From contig JAUHYW010000050.1 of NCBI GenBank assembly GCA_030426085.1, forward strand, positions 1-64,000: 64,000 nt of DNA. Direction: 5' to 3'. This DNA comes from a bacterium. GTDB taxonomy: Bacteria > Myxococcota_A > Bradymonadia > UBA7976 > UBA1532. The notes beneath the pieces were generated by a model. That model was not told the origin of the DNA, did not search any database, and worked only from the letters and a program-made list of their open reading frames with translations. How positions within the stretch are numbered: position 1 is the stretch's first letter; every line of letters starts with the position of its first letter. Position numbers and translations under genes: made by a program. This document shows positions 9,040 to 16,716 of the stretch, piece after piece.

Positions 9040-10446
9040 TCACGCCGCCGTCGGCCCCTCGATCTGCGGGCGACGGGGGGTCACCGACACCCGGGTCCCG
9101 CTCTCGATGTCCAGCGTCAGCCCGCCGCGAATGACGAGCTGCTCCCCGGGGATCGCGTCCAGCCGATAGTGCTGCGCCAACGCGGCGAGCAGCAGCGGCC
9201 CCTCCAGCATCGCCAGGTTCGTGCCCACGCACTTGCGGGACCCCCCGCCGAACGGGATGTAGGCGAACCGGTGGTACGTGCCCCGCTTCTCGGGGGCGAA
9301 GCGATCGGGATCGAAGCTCAGCGGCGCGTCCCAGTTGCGCGGGCTGCGGTGGGTGGCCCACGGCGAGACGAACAGCAGCGACCCCTTGGGGATGAGATAG
9401 CCCCCCAGCTCGACGTCCTCCACCGGCTCCCGCCCGATGAGCCACGCCGGGGGATACAGCCGCATCGTCTCGTGGAAGACCTGCAACGTGTAGGGCAGAT
9501 TCGGCAGATCCTCGATGCCCGGCAGGCGCCCCCCGAGCACCTCGTCCAGCTCGGCCTCCAGCCGGCGGCGCACCAGCGGGTGGCGCGAGAGCATGTGGAA
9601 GGCGAAGACCAGCGCCGAGGCGGTGGTCTCGTAGCCGGCGAGGAACATCGTGCGCACCTCGTCGGCGATCTCGGGCAGGGTGAGCGAGGCCCCGGTCTCG
9701 GGATCGGTGGCGCTCATCAAGAGCCCGAGGATGTCGTCGTGATCCTCGCCGCTCTCCCGTCGGCGGGCGACCATCTCGCCGATGACCCGGTCGATGTGCC
9801 GCCGCCGGATCTCGGAGCGCACCCGCAGCGGGGTCGGCAGATACAGGTCGTAGGGGATGGCCGAGACGAACTGCCGGGCGACGAACTTGAAGAGCGTCAG
9901 CAGGCTCCGGGCCACCGCGTCGAACTGCTCGAGCACCTCGGCGCTCGCCGAGAACAGCCCGTGGATGACCAGCTCGAGCAGCGCCCGTCCCATCTCCTCG
10001 CGCACGTCGAGCACCGTCAGATCCCGCCAGCGGTCGATGGTCGCCTGGGCCGTCTGATGGATGAGCGGCTCGAGCGCCGCCAGGCGCTCCCGGGTGAACA
10101 CCGGGTTGACGATGCGCCGGTTGCGGCGCCACAGGTCGCCGGTGGAGGTCACCAGCCCCTTGCCCAGCGCCAGATCGACCCGGTGGATGAGCGGCGGCGG
10201 CTTGGTGATCGCCCGCTCGGTCTCGACGAAGGCGAACTTCACCAGATCGGGGTCCGACAACAGGAACGCCCGCTGGCCCGGGATGCGCAGCCGGACGATG
10301 CCCCCGTACTCGATCGTCGCCTTCTCGATGAGGGTGAACGGATCGTCGAGGAGCTGCATGGCGACGCCCAGGAACGGGAGGCCTCGCGGGCCACCGATCT
10401 CTCGGTGGTGGCGGGCGGTCACGGCTTCGGCGGATGCGGTGGTCAT
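9040..10446 (-). CDS. cytochrome P450
   Basis: A 468-residue haem monooxygenase. The family marks are all present: WRRNRR in helix C (about 106-111), AGYETT in helix I (270-275), ExxR in HETMR (Glu326, Arg329), and the haem loop FGGGSRKCVG (399-408) with Cys406 as thiolate ligand. No membrane anchor or fused reductase is present, so it is a soluble class I-type enzyme needing a separate ferredoxin and reductase. The overall pattern (GGPRGLPFLG at the N-terminus, long I-helix/K-helix spacing) resembles the CYP102/CYP4-like group of fatty-acid or terpenoid hydroxylases. No ferredoxin or biosynthetic cluster lies next to it. The substrate is not predictable. A promoter-like sequence places the transcription start at or very near the ATG. 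Confidence 0.95.
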   Translation of the reverse strand: MTTASAEAVTARHHREIGGPRGLPFLGVAMQLLDDPFTLIEKATIEYGGIVRLRIPGQRAFLLSDPDLVKFAFVETERAITKPPPLIHRVDLALGKGLVTSTGDLWRRNRRIVNPVFTRERLAALEPLIHQTAQATIDRWRDLTVLDVREEMGRALLELVIHGLFSASAEVLEQFDAVARSLLTLFKFVARQFVSAIPYDLYLPTPLRVRSEIRRRHIDRVIGEMVARRRESGEDHDDILGLLMSATDPETGASLTLPEIADEVRTMFLAGYETTASALVFAFHMLSRHPLVRRRLEAELDEVLGGRLPGIEDLPNLPYTLQVFHETMRLYPPAWLIGREPVEDVELGGYLIPKGSLLFVSPWATHRSPRNWDAPLSFDPDRFAPEKRGTYHRFAYIPFGGGSRKCVGTNLAMLEGPLLLAALAQHYRLDAIPGEQLVIRGGLTLDIESGTRVSVTPRRPQIEGPTAA

Positions 10447-10452
10447 ACGGTC

Positions 10453-10481
10453 ACCCTATGCCCGGATCGCCATGAGATCAA
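10453..10481 (-). promoter_or_regulatory. predicted promoter of the P450 gene
   Basis: On the minus strand TTGATC (10481-10476) and TAGGGT (10458-10453) are separated by 17 bp. Exactly the same pair of hexamers and spacing stands before the ATPase operon at 29542-29570, which supports a housekeeping-type promoter. The expected start site falls at about 10446, the A of the P450 start codon, so the mRNA may be leaderless. Confidence 0.5.
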
Positions 10482-10623
10482 TGAGAGAACAAACAACAGC
10501 CGCAGGCGATTTTTACGAACCCGCTGTGCGTATGCCACCAAACGGTGACGGCGCTGTGTCCGATGGGTATCGACCCCACGACGCCGGCCATGACTTCATC
10601 CGGGGGAGCGCGTATGGTGAGCC

Positions 10624-11271
10624 ATGAGCGATGAGCCCGGCCGCCGGCGACCGCCACCCGATCCGCCCGAACCCCGGGACGAGATCCGCCACGCCGCCCG
10701 GGCCTTTCTGTGGCTCATGCGCCTCTCCGACCCCCGCCCGGCGATCCCCTTCATGGCCATGCCGGCGATCGTGCGGGTCCACCTCGTCGAGCGGCTCGCC
10801 CTCGGCCCCGATGACCACGTCCTCGACCTCGGCTGCGGCGACGGGGCGACCCTGATCGAGCTGGCCACCCGCAGCGGCTGCCGGGGCACGGGCCTCGAGA
10901 GAGACCCCGCCCGGCTCGCCGAAGCCCGGGCGGCGGTGACGCAGGCCCCCGTCGAGCCAGGGCAGATCACGCTGATCGAGGGGGACTTCGAAGACGAGGC
11001 GTCGCTCGACCGGCTGCCGTGGGCCGGGATCACGGTCGCGCTGATGTTCCTCTACCCGTGGGCGGTGGGGCTGCTCGTGCCCCGACTCGCCGAGCGGCTG
11101 AGCCCCGAGGCGCGGGTGGTCTCGTACACCTTCGCCGACACCCACTTCGCCGAGGGCCGGCGGGAGATGGTGCCCGGCTTCGCCTACCCCGGGCACCGGG
11201 TGCCGCTGTATGTCTGGCCGGTGGCCGAGCTGCGGGACGCGGCGCGGGTGGGCGCTGCCGAGCCGGCGTAG
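10624..11271 (+). CDS. class I SAM-dependent methyltransferase
   Basis: A 215-residue protein. Motif I is VLDLGCGDG (66-74), followed by a conserved acidic residue in GTGLERDP (Glu92) that would bind the ribose of S-adenosylmethionine, and a GDFEDE motif near 122-127. This is a compact Rossmann methyltransferase. The N-terminus is a short Pro/Arg-rich extension. It is divergent from the P450 gene with a 177-bp AT-richer gap. A link between the two (hydroxylation then methylation) is only a guess from position. Substrate unknown. Confidence 0.85.
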   Translation: MSDEPGRRRPPPDPPEPRDEIRHAARAFLWLMRLSDPRPAIPFMAMPAIVRVHLVERLALGPDDHVLDLGCGDGATLIELATRSGCRGTGLERDPARLAEARAAVTQAPVEPGQITLIEGDFEDEASLDRLPWAGITVALMFLYPWAVGLLVPRLAERLSPEARVVSYTFADTHFAEGRREMVPGFAYPGHRVPLYVWPVAELRDAARVGAAEPA

Positions 11272-11299
11272 CGGGGGAGGGAGGCCGGGTGCTTTCGAG

Positions 11300-11866
11300 T
11301 CAGTTGTCTTCGAGATCGCTCGCGAGGGCCGCCTGCTGGCCGGCCGTCAACGGGGTGTGGGCGTGCACCGCCGGGTCGTCGAAGCTGCACCCCACGGCCA
11401 CCGGCAGCCGGCCCTTCGTATCGAAGCGCAGGTACTGCACCGAGCTGAGGCGGCCCTCGCCCACCTGGCGGGCGTCCCACTGCGGCCCGACCCGGCTGCC
11501 GTCCTCCAGCTCGAGGTAGAGCGTCTCGTTGAGCTTCAGCCAGCGGCTGAGCTTCTCGTCCCGCTTCGCCGGATCATCGATCTCGATCAGCAGGGTGACC
11601 CCCAGCTCGCCGTCCCCGCCGAGCAGCTCGTTGTAGGTCTCGAGCTCGTGGCGGATGTCGGCCTCCTTGACGATGCGCTCGGTGCGCATCATCTCCTGGA
11701 TCTGGTAGCGCACCGTCAGCGGGTTCTCGAACAGGAACGTCAGCGTATCGCCGACGTGCACCCGCCGCAGCCGCTTGGCTGCGAGCACCTTCGGCCGCAG
11801 CGTGGGGCGCACGTCGTCGTCGTAGGTCTGGAAGTCGACGAGCTCTTCTCGGGTGACCTTCCTCAT
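11300..11866 (-). CDS. DUF3501 family protein
   Basis: A 188-residue soluble protein with no signal peptide. It matches in layout the DUF3501 family, which is regularly encoded beside rubrerythrin and a GlpC/HdrD-like Fe-S protein, as here. Visible marks are the N-terminal [16 protein letters not shown], the [10 protein letters not shown] segment and a central [16 protein letters not shown] strand region. Its ATG begins one base after the stop of the upstream Fe-S gene (TGAGATG), with GAGGAGAG as ribosome-binding site inside that gene, so translation is coupled. The biochemical role is not known; the context suggests oxidative or redox stress. Confidence 0.8.
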   Translation of the reverse strand: MRKVTREELVDFQTYDDDVRPTLRPKVLAAKRLRRVHVGDTLTFLFENPLTVRYQIQEMMRTERIVKEADIRHELETYNELLGGDGELGVTLLIEIDDPAKRDEKLSRWLKLNETLYLELEDGSRVGPQWDARQVGEGRLSSVQYLRFDTKGRLPVAVGCSFDDPAVHAHTPLTAGQQAALASDLEDN

Positions 11867-11867
11867 C

Positions 11868-13229
11868 TCAGCTCTCCTCGTTCTTCGGGGCGACCGGCAG
11901 GGTCGAGAACCCGTTCTCCCGGTAGGCGCGGGCCAACACCGTCATCGGGTGCATCGGCTTCGCTCCGGCGTGTTGCTCGAATTGGATGGCGGCGAGGGGG
12001 CAGTCGGTCACCCAGATCGGCTGATCGGCCTCCTGCATGCCGTCGAACGCCTTCTTGCCGATGCGGATGGACGGCTCGAAGCCTTCGACCGTCATGGCAT
12101 AGGTGCCATCGTGCCCGCAGCACTCCATCACCATCCTCGGCTTGATGCCCAGCACCTTGCGGATGACATCCCGCCCCTTGAAGCCCACCCGCTGGGCCCG
12201 CAGATGGCATGGCGCGTGGTAGGCGAAGCCCTCGGCGTCGGGGGTCGACTTCACGTCGGTGCAGAAGCGCTCCTCCTTGCGCAGCGACCACAAGAACTCG
12301 CCGGCCTCGGCGATCGCCTCGGCGAGCCGCTCGGCCCGCGCCCGATCCTCGCCTTCGAGCAGCTCGGGGTACTCCCGGCGCATCATCATCGAGCACGTCG
12401 GGTTGAGCGCCACGACCTTCGACCCGGCCTCGACATGCGGCATCAGCCGGTCGAGGTTGCGCTTCGCCTGGGCCCGCAGCCCGTCGAGGTCGCCCTTCTC
12501 CCAGCGGGGCATGCCGCAGCACTCGAGCCCCGCCACGCAGCCGCAGTCGACCCCGTTCTTCTCCATGACCTCGAGCGTGTCGCGCCCGATCTGAGGCTCG
12601 TTGTTCTGCACGTAGCAGGTCTGGAACAGCACCGCCTCGCGCCCGGTCTCGTCCGACAGGTGCCCCGCCTCGGCGGCCCACTTCTCGAACGTGCTGCTCG
12701 CGAAGTCGGGCAGCAGCTTGTCCCGGTGGATGCCGAGCAGCTTCTCCATGAACCATCGGTGCAGCTTCACCCGGTTCATGGCGTTGGCCACCCCGAAGCT
12801 CGCCCGGGCCATCTTCGCCGAGCCGTCGGGATCCCCGAGCACCTTGTCCCGCAGCGTCAGCCCGTTCCTCTTCTGCTGCTGGGCCTCGTAGCGGTGCAGC
12901 AGCTTGGGGAAGTCGAGCTGGAAGTCGTGCCCCTCGGCCGGCGTGTAGGGGCATTGCACCTCGCACAGCTTGCATTGGAAGCAGGCGTCGGCGATGGCCC
13001 GGTCGTCCTCGGCGGTGATGCGCTTCACATCCCCGTCGTACTGATCGTCGATGAGCCGGAACAGCAGCGGGAAGCTGTCGCAGTACTTGAAGCACATCCG
13101 GCAGCCGTGACAGATCTCGTAGGCCCGGGTCAGCTCCTGCTGCAGCGCGTCGGCGTCCCAGTACTTCGCCTCGGATGGATCGTAGGTCAGGCCGTCGGTC
13201 GGCATGTACGAGATGTTGATGTTGCCCAT
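11868..13229 (-). CDS. GlpC/HdrD-like (Fe-S)-binding oxidoreductase subunit
   Basis: A 453-residue protein with two 4Fe-4S ferredoxin motifs near the N-terminus, [11 protein letters not shown] (Cys40, 43, 46, 50) and [11 protein letters not shown] (Cys83, 86, 89, 93), then two CCG domains (ECCGMPRW and ECCGHDGT) of the kind that bind a further cluster in heterodisulfide reductase HdrB/D, GlpC and LutA. It should pass electrons between a reductant and a partner; quinone or thiol substrates are possible. The ATG at 13229 follows GGTGGAG at good spacing; an in-frame start at 13256 is less likely. It is the middle gene of the rubrerythrin operon. It probably supplies or accepts electrons for rubrerythrin, an inference from the conserved gene order. 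Confidence 0.87.
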   Translation of the reverse strand: MGNINISYMPTDGLTYDPSEAKYWDADALQQELTRAYEICHGCRMCFKYCDSFPLLFRLIDDQYDGDVKRITAEDDRAIADACFQCKLCEVQCPYTPAEGHDFQLDFPKLLHRYEAQQQKRNGLTLRDKVLGDPDGSAKMARASFGVANAMNRVKLHRWFMEKLLGIHRDKLLPDFASSTFEKWAAEAGHLSDETGREAVLFQTCYVQNNEPQIGRDTLEVMEKNGVDCGCVAGLECCGMPRWEKGDLDGLRAQAKRNLDRLMPHVEAGSKVVALNPTCSMMMRREYPELLEGEDRARAERLAEAIAEAGEFLWSLRKEERFCTDVKSTPDAEGFAYHAPCHLRAQRVGFKGRDVIRKVLGIKPRMVMECCGHDGTYAMTVEGFEPSIRIGKKAFDGMQEADQPIWVTDCPLAAIQFEQHAGAKPMHPMTVLARAYRENGFSTLPVAPKNEES

Positions 13230-13360
13230 GGGTCTCCACCGGTCGATGCACCTCACCGGTCTCCGCCGGGGACCCCGGCGGCCGGGAGCGATGCGAATGG
13301 CATGGGGGGTCGGGGCGGGCGCTCACCCGCCCCGACGCGGATCGGGGGACGGTCCGACGC

Positions 13361-13780
13361 TCAGAAGTGCTCGTCGAGCAGCTTCTGGAACCGGCCGGCG
13401 TGGGCCTTCTCGGCCTTGGCCAGCGTCTCGAACCAGTCGGCGATCTCCTCGAAGCCCTCGGCGCGGGCGGTCTTGGCGAAGCCGGGGTACATGTCGGTGT
13501 ACTCGTGGGTCTCGCCGGCCACCGCCGCCTTGAGGTTGTCCGCGGTGTCGTTGATCGGCAGGCCGGTCGCCGGATCACCCACCTTCTTCATGTAGTCGAG
13601 GTGGCCGTGCGCGTGGCCGGTCTCGCCCTCGGCGGTGTCGCGGAAGTTGCCGGCGATCTCCGGGTAGCCCTCCACGTCGGCCATCTTGGCCATCCACAGG
13701 TAGCGCCGGTTGGCCTGCGACTCGCCGGCGAAGGCCGCCTTGAGGTTCTCGAGGGTGTTGCTGCCGTTGAGGCTGCTCAT
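13361..13780 (-). CDS. rubrerythrin-type diiron protein, without rubredoxin domain
   Basis: A 139-residue four-helix ferritin-like protein. Diiron ligands are visible as Glu20, the ExxH pair Glu53/His56, Glu90 with Glu93, and the second ExxH pair Glu124/His127. The C-terminal rubredoxin domain (two CxxC) of classical rubrerythrin is absent, so electrons must come from another protein, plausibly the Fe-S protein downstream. The family reduces hydrogen peroxide in the cytoplasm. The start has a strong GAGAGGAGAG upstream. First gene of the three-gene operon running to 11300; the 131-bp gap to the next gene is the largest inside it. Confidence 0.9.
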   Translation of the reverse strand: MSSLNGSNTLENLKAAFAGESQANRRYLWMAKMADVEGYPEIAGNFRDTAEGETGHAHGHLDYMKKVGDPATGLPINDTADNLKAAVAGETHEYTDMYPGFAKTARAEGFEEIADWFETLAKAEKAHAGRFQKLLDEHF

Positions 13781-13812
13781 CGGTGGTCTCTCCTCTCTCC
13801 GATGACGGTTGA

Positions 13813-13830
13813 CCGGCCGCGTACGGCCGG
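13813..13830. promoter_or_regulatory. perfect palindrome upstream of the rubrerythrin operon
   Basis: CCGGCCG-CGTA-CGGCCGG, two 7-bp arms with a 4-base centre, ends about 33 bp before the rubrerythrin start codon. It could be an operator or a 5'-UTR hairpin. No second copy was seen in the window. Confidence 0.35.
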
Positions 13831-13914
13831 CGTCAGTCGATGCCCGAGCCCCGTCGCGGGTTGCGCTGTCTGCGACAAAGTCTCAGGCACCCGGCACCGG
13901 GGCCGCCCTGCGGC

Positions 13915-15828
13915 TCACCAGCCGGCGCCGAACTGTTCCAGTAGCAAATCGAGGTCCCCGCCGTCGACCCGGTCGTCGTCGTTCAGGTCGAAGCGCTCGG
14001 CCCAGTCGGGCTCGATCACCGAGCCGGCCTCGGTCCGACGCAGCGTGCGCAGCCCCTGTCGGGCGTGCAGATCGAGCAGATCCATGCCATCGACGACGCC
14101 GTCGTGGTTCACGTCCCCCGCGGGGTCGCTGCGCACCCGCCGGAACAGCGTCAGCTCGGGGTCGACCTCGAACCACTGCGCCCCGTCCAGATCCAGCTCG
14201 ATCGGCTGGTCGGCCAGCTCGATCATCACGTCCGTCGTCGAGCCGTCGGGCCGGTGCAGCCGCAGCGGCACCGGCCCGGCGAGCCGCGCCTGGGGCCCCG
14301 CCGGCTGGCGGATCTCGACCGTCACCGGCGCCCGCTCGGTGCGCCCCCGGGTCGTCGCCACCCGCAGGTCGACCACCCCCGCGCTGTAGATGAAGTGATC
14401 GAAGAACGCCGTCGGATCGAAGCCCAGCGCGTCGCCGAGGTACCCCTCGAACTCCGCCGTGGTCACGAGCTGCCCGGCGAAGGTCTGCACCCAGCCCCGA
14501 AAGGCCGGGTCCCACCGGTCGCTGCCCACCCGGTAGCGCAGCGCGTGCAGCGCGGCGCTGCCCTTCAGGTAGACCAGCTCGAAGTAGTGCGGGCTCGCCG
14601 AGACCCCCTCGCCCCACAGCGGGCGGTCCTCGTCGGGCGGCACGAGGTGCACGTAGCTCCAGTAGTTGGTCCGGGCGTGGTCCCGGGTGCCGGTGACCGC
14701 CTCGCTCATGCGGGTCGCGGCGTACTCGGCGAAGGCTTCGCTCATCCACGCCTCGCCGGCGTCGACCACCCCCAGCAAGTTGAAGAAGTACTGGTGCCCT
14801 ATCTCGTGGCTGGTCACCTCGCGCACCACCTCGGCGTAGACCGGATCGCCGGGGTCGACCTGCCAGAAGACATCCGGCAGCAGGATGTTCGCCTGCGGCC
14901 CCAGCCCGGCGCCGGCCTCGGTGTCGATGGCGGCCATGCCCAGCCGGCCGAAGGGGAACGGGCCGAACAGCCCGGCGTAGACCTCGACCGAACCCCGCCC
15001 GATCTCGAGCATGCGATCGACGGCGGCCGGCAGGCTCGCGCCCCGGGGGGCGAAGGACTCGACGACGCCCGTCCGCCTCAGCGAGTAGGGGCCGGTCGCG
15101 AACGCCGGCAGGATGGTCGGCCGCTCGGTCACGAACCGGGCCCGCACCCGGCCGCCCTCCTCGACCGGCTCCCCCAGGCGGACACCGGTCCCGGTCGGGA
15201 TGTGCTCGGCCGGCGCGTCCAGCGCGAGGCGGACCCGGAAGCGATCGTCGACCGGGTACTCCAGGCTCATCGGGTACCACGCCGCTTCGGCCAGATGCAG
15301 GAAGCGCTCGTCGGAGCAGCCGGGCGGCGTATCGCAGGCGAAGTCGAGCGCCGCTTCGATGACATAGGTCCGGGTGGCCCCCTCGGGGATGGGCCGGTCG
15401 AGGAAGACCGCCAGCTCGCCGGTGGCGCGCTGGTGGGCGAAGTCCAGCTCGTCCCCGCCCAACTCGCGGATCGCGAGGGGCGTGTAGAACGCCGCCAGCA
15501 GCGGGAAGCCGTCCCCGATGGGCTGGCGGGCCTCGAACGTCACGTCGAACGTGACCTCGTCGGGCAGCGCCAGCCCGTCGAAGCGCAGGTCGATGCCCAC
15601 CTCGAGCAGATCGAAGACACCCGCGGTGTCGGCCCGGCGGCGGGCGCCGTCTTCGGGGTGCAGCGTCAGCGGCAGGTCATGGCTCAGCAGCGCCTTCTTC
15701 AGCGCCCCCGGCGGCTGGGCCCCCGTCGGGGACGCCGCCAGCAGAGCCACCGCGAGCGCCGCCAGCGAAGGCCACCCGGCGGATGCCATCGGGCGAGCCA
15801 TACGCGCCATCAGACGGATCGCGCTCAT
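13915..15828 (-). CDS. secreted M1-family metallopeptidase with a C-terminal dockerin-like domain
   Basis: A 637-residue protein. A signal peptide ends near residue 38 (hydrophobic core 20-33, TGAQP). The M1 zinc site is HEIGH (341-345) followed after exactly 18 residues by Glu364 in WMSEAFAEY, the HEXXH-X18-E pattern. The GAMEN exopeptidase motif is not seen in its usual place, so aminopeptidase specificity is uncertain. The last 66 residues hold two EF-hand-like loops, DVNHDGVVDGMD (572-583) and DLNDDDRVDGGD (614-625), each with D/N/D/D at positions 1, 3, 5 and 12 as in type I dockerins, and separated by 30 residues. The start codon overlaps the stop of the upstream gene (ATGA), so the two are coupled; that upstream protein has a cohesin-like domain. 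Last gene of a three-gene operon. Confidence 0.87.
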   Translation of the reverse strand: MSAIRLMARMARPMASAGWPSLAALAVALLAASPTGAQPPGALKKALLSHDLPLTLHPEDGARRRADTAGVFDLLEVGIDLRFDGLALPDEVTFDVTFEARQPIGDGFPLLAAFYTPLAIRELGGDELDFAHQRATGELAVFLDRPIPEGATRTYVIEAALDFACDTPPGCSDERFLHLAEAAWYPMSLEYPVDDRFRVRLALDAPAEHIPTGTGVRLGEPVEEGGRVRARFVTERPTILPAFATGPYSLRRTGVVESFAPRGASLPAAVDRMLEIGRGSVEVYAGLFGPFPFGRLGMAAIDTEAGAGLGPQANILLPDVFWQVDPGDPVYAEVVREVTSHEIGHQYFFNLLGVVDAGEAWMSEAFAEYAATRMSEAVTGTRDHARTNYWSYVHLVPPDEDRPLWGEGVSASPHYFELVYLKGSAALHALRYRVGSDRWDPAFRGWVQTFAGQLVTTAEFEGYLGDALGFDPTAFFDHFIYSAGVVDLRVATTRGRTERAPVTVEIRQPAGPQARLAGPVPLRLHRPDGSTTDVMIELADQPIELDLDGAQWFEVDPELTLFRRVRSDPAGDVNHDGVVDGMDLLDLHARQGLRTLRRTEAGSVIEPDWAERFDLNDDDRVDGGDLDLLLEQFGAGW

Positions 15829-16685
15829 CGCCGCCTCACCCGCACGCCGCCCCCGGCGAAGTCCACCGCCGGCAGGGGCCGGTTCACCGCGTCCCGGGCG
15901 GTGCGGTGGCGGGCCGGCACGTCGATACGCCCCTCGCCGGGGCCCACCAGATCGAACGTCAGCACCAAGGGGTCGTCGCCGCCCGCCAGCACCCGCCCGA
16001 TCGCCAGCCGCCCGGGCCCGATCTCGCCCACTGCCAGCGTCCGCCCGCCCCGGGGGCTCGCCTCGGCGAAGCGCAGCAACCCCCGGTCGTAGGCCAGATG
16101 CAGCGCCAGCCCCCGCACCGCCGGGGTGTCGGGCACCTGCACCTCGAGGATCAGCCGCCCCACCGGCGCCTCGCGCGCCACGAGCCGCACCGTGTCGCCG
16201 CCGGCCGGATCGGGGTCGAACTCGGCCACCAGCGGACCCCCGGCGTCCGCCCCCGGGCCCCCGTCGCCGCCCGGCCCCCGATCGACCACCGCGCCGTCCA
16301 GCCCCGGGGGGAAGCGCCGGGCGCCGTCGCTGCGCGGCTCGCTGTCACCGGCGACGTCGATCGCGAAGGCCGGGCTCGGCCGCCCCTCGGCGACCACCAC
16401 CAGCCAGCTCGGCCCGGGGGGCAGGTCGGCCGGCAGCTCGACCTCGACCCGATCGGCGCTGCGGAACCGCTCGGCCACCGGCCGCCCGCCCACCGCGACG
16501 TGCCCCGAGGCGCCGAAGTTGATCCCATCGATGCGCAGCGGCTGCCCCGGCGTCGCCGGATCGGGCCGGGCCCCGGTGATCACCGGGCCGTCGGTGCCCT
16601 CCACGCAGCCCGCCGCCAGCGCGAGCGTCAGCCCGGCGAGCAGCGCCCGGCGCAGCGCTCGGCGGCAAGGGAGGGCGGTCACCAT
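15825..16685 (-). CDS. lipoprotein with TIG/IPT domain and cohesin-like domain
   Basis: A 286-residue predicted lipoprotein with lipobox LAAGC (Cys27). Residues 35-112 fit an IPT/TIG Ig-like domain (PVITGARPDPATPGQPLRI and the NFG turn). After a Gly/Asp/Pro linker, residues about 163-286 read like a cohesin-type beta sandwich: GDTVRLVA, then RGLALHLAYDRGLLRFAEA, GRLAIGRV and PLVLTFDLVGPGEG, the order GDxV / GLxFxLxYDxxxL / GxLxIxxV / LxxLxF of cohesins. The ATGA overlap with the dockerin-bearing M1 peptidase suggests the lipoprotein docks the peptidase on the outer surface. The cohesin call is by pattern only; a general carbohydrate-binding-like sandwich is the alternative. Confidence 0.7.
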   Translation of the reverse strand: MVTALPCRRALRRALLAGLTLALAAGCVEGTDGPVITGARPDPATPGQPLRIDGINFGASGHVAVGGRPVAERFRSADRVEVELPADLPPGPSWLVVVAEGRPSPAFAIDVAGDSEPRSDGARRFPPGLDGAVVDRGPGGDGGPGADAGGPLVAEFDPDPAGGDTVRLVAREAPVGRLILEVQVPDTPAVRGLALHLAYDRGLLRFAEASPRGGRTLAVGEIGPGRLAIGRVLAGGDDPLVLTFDLVGPGEGRIDVPARHRTARDAVNRPLPAVDFAGGGVRVRRR

Positions 16686-16716
16686 CGCTGCACTCTACGC
16701 GACCGCCCGCCTCGGA

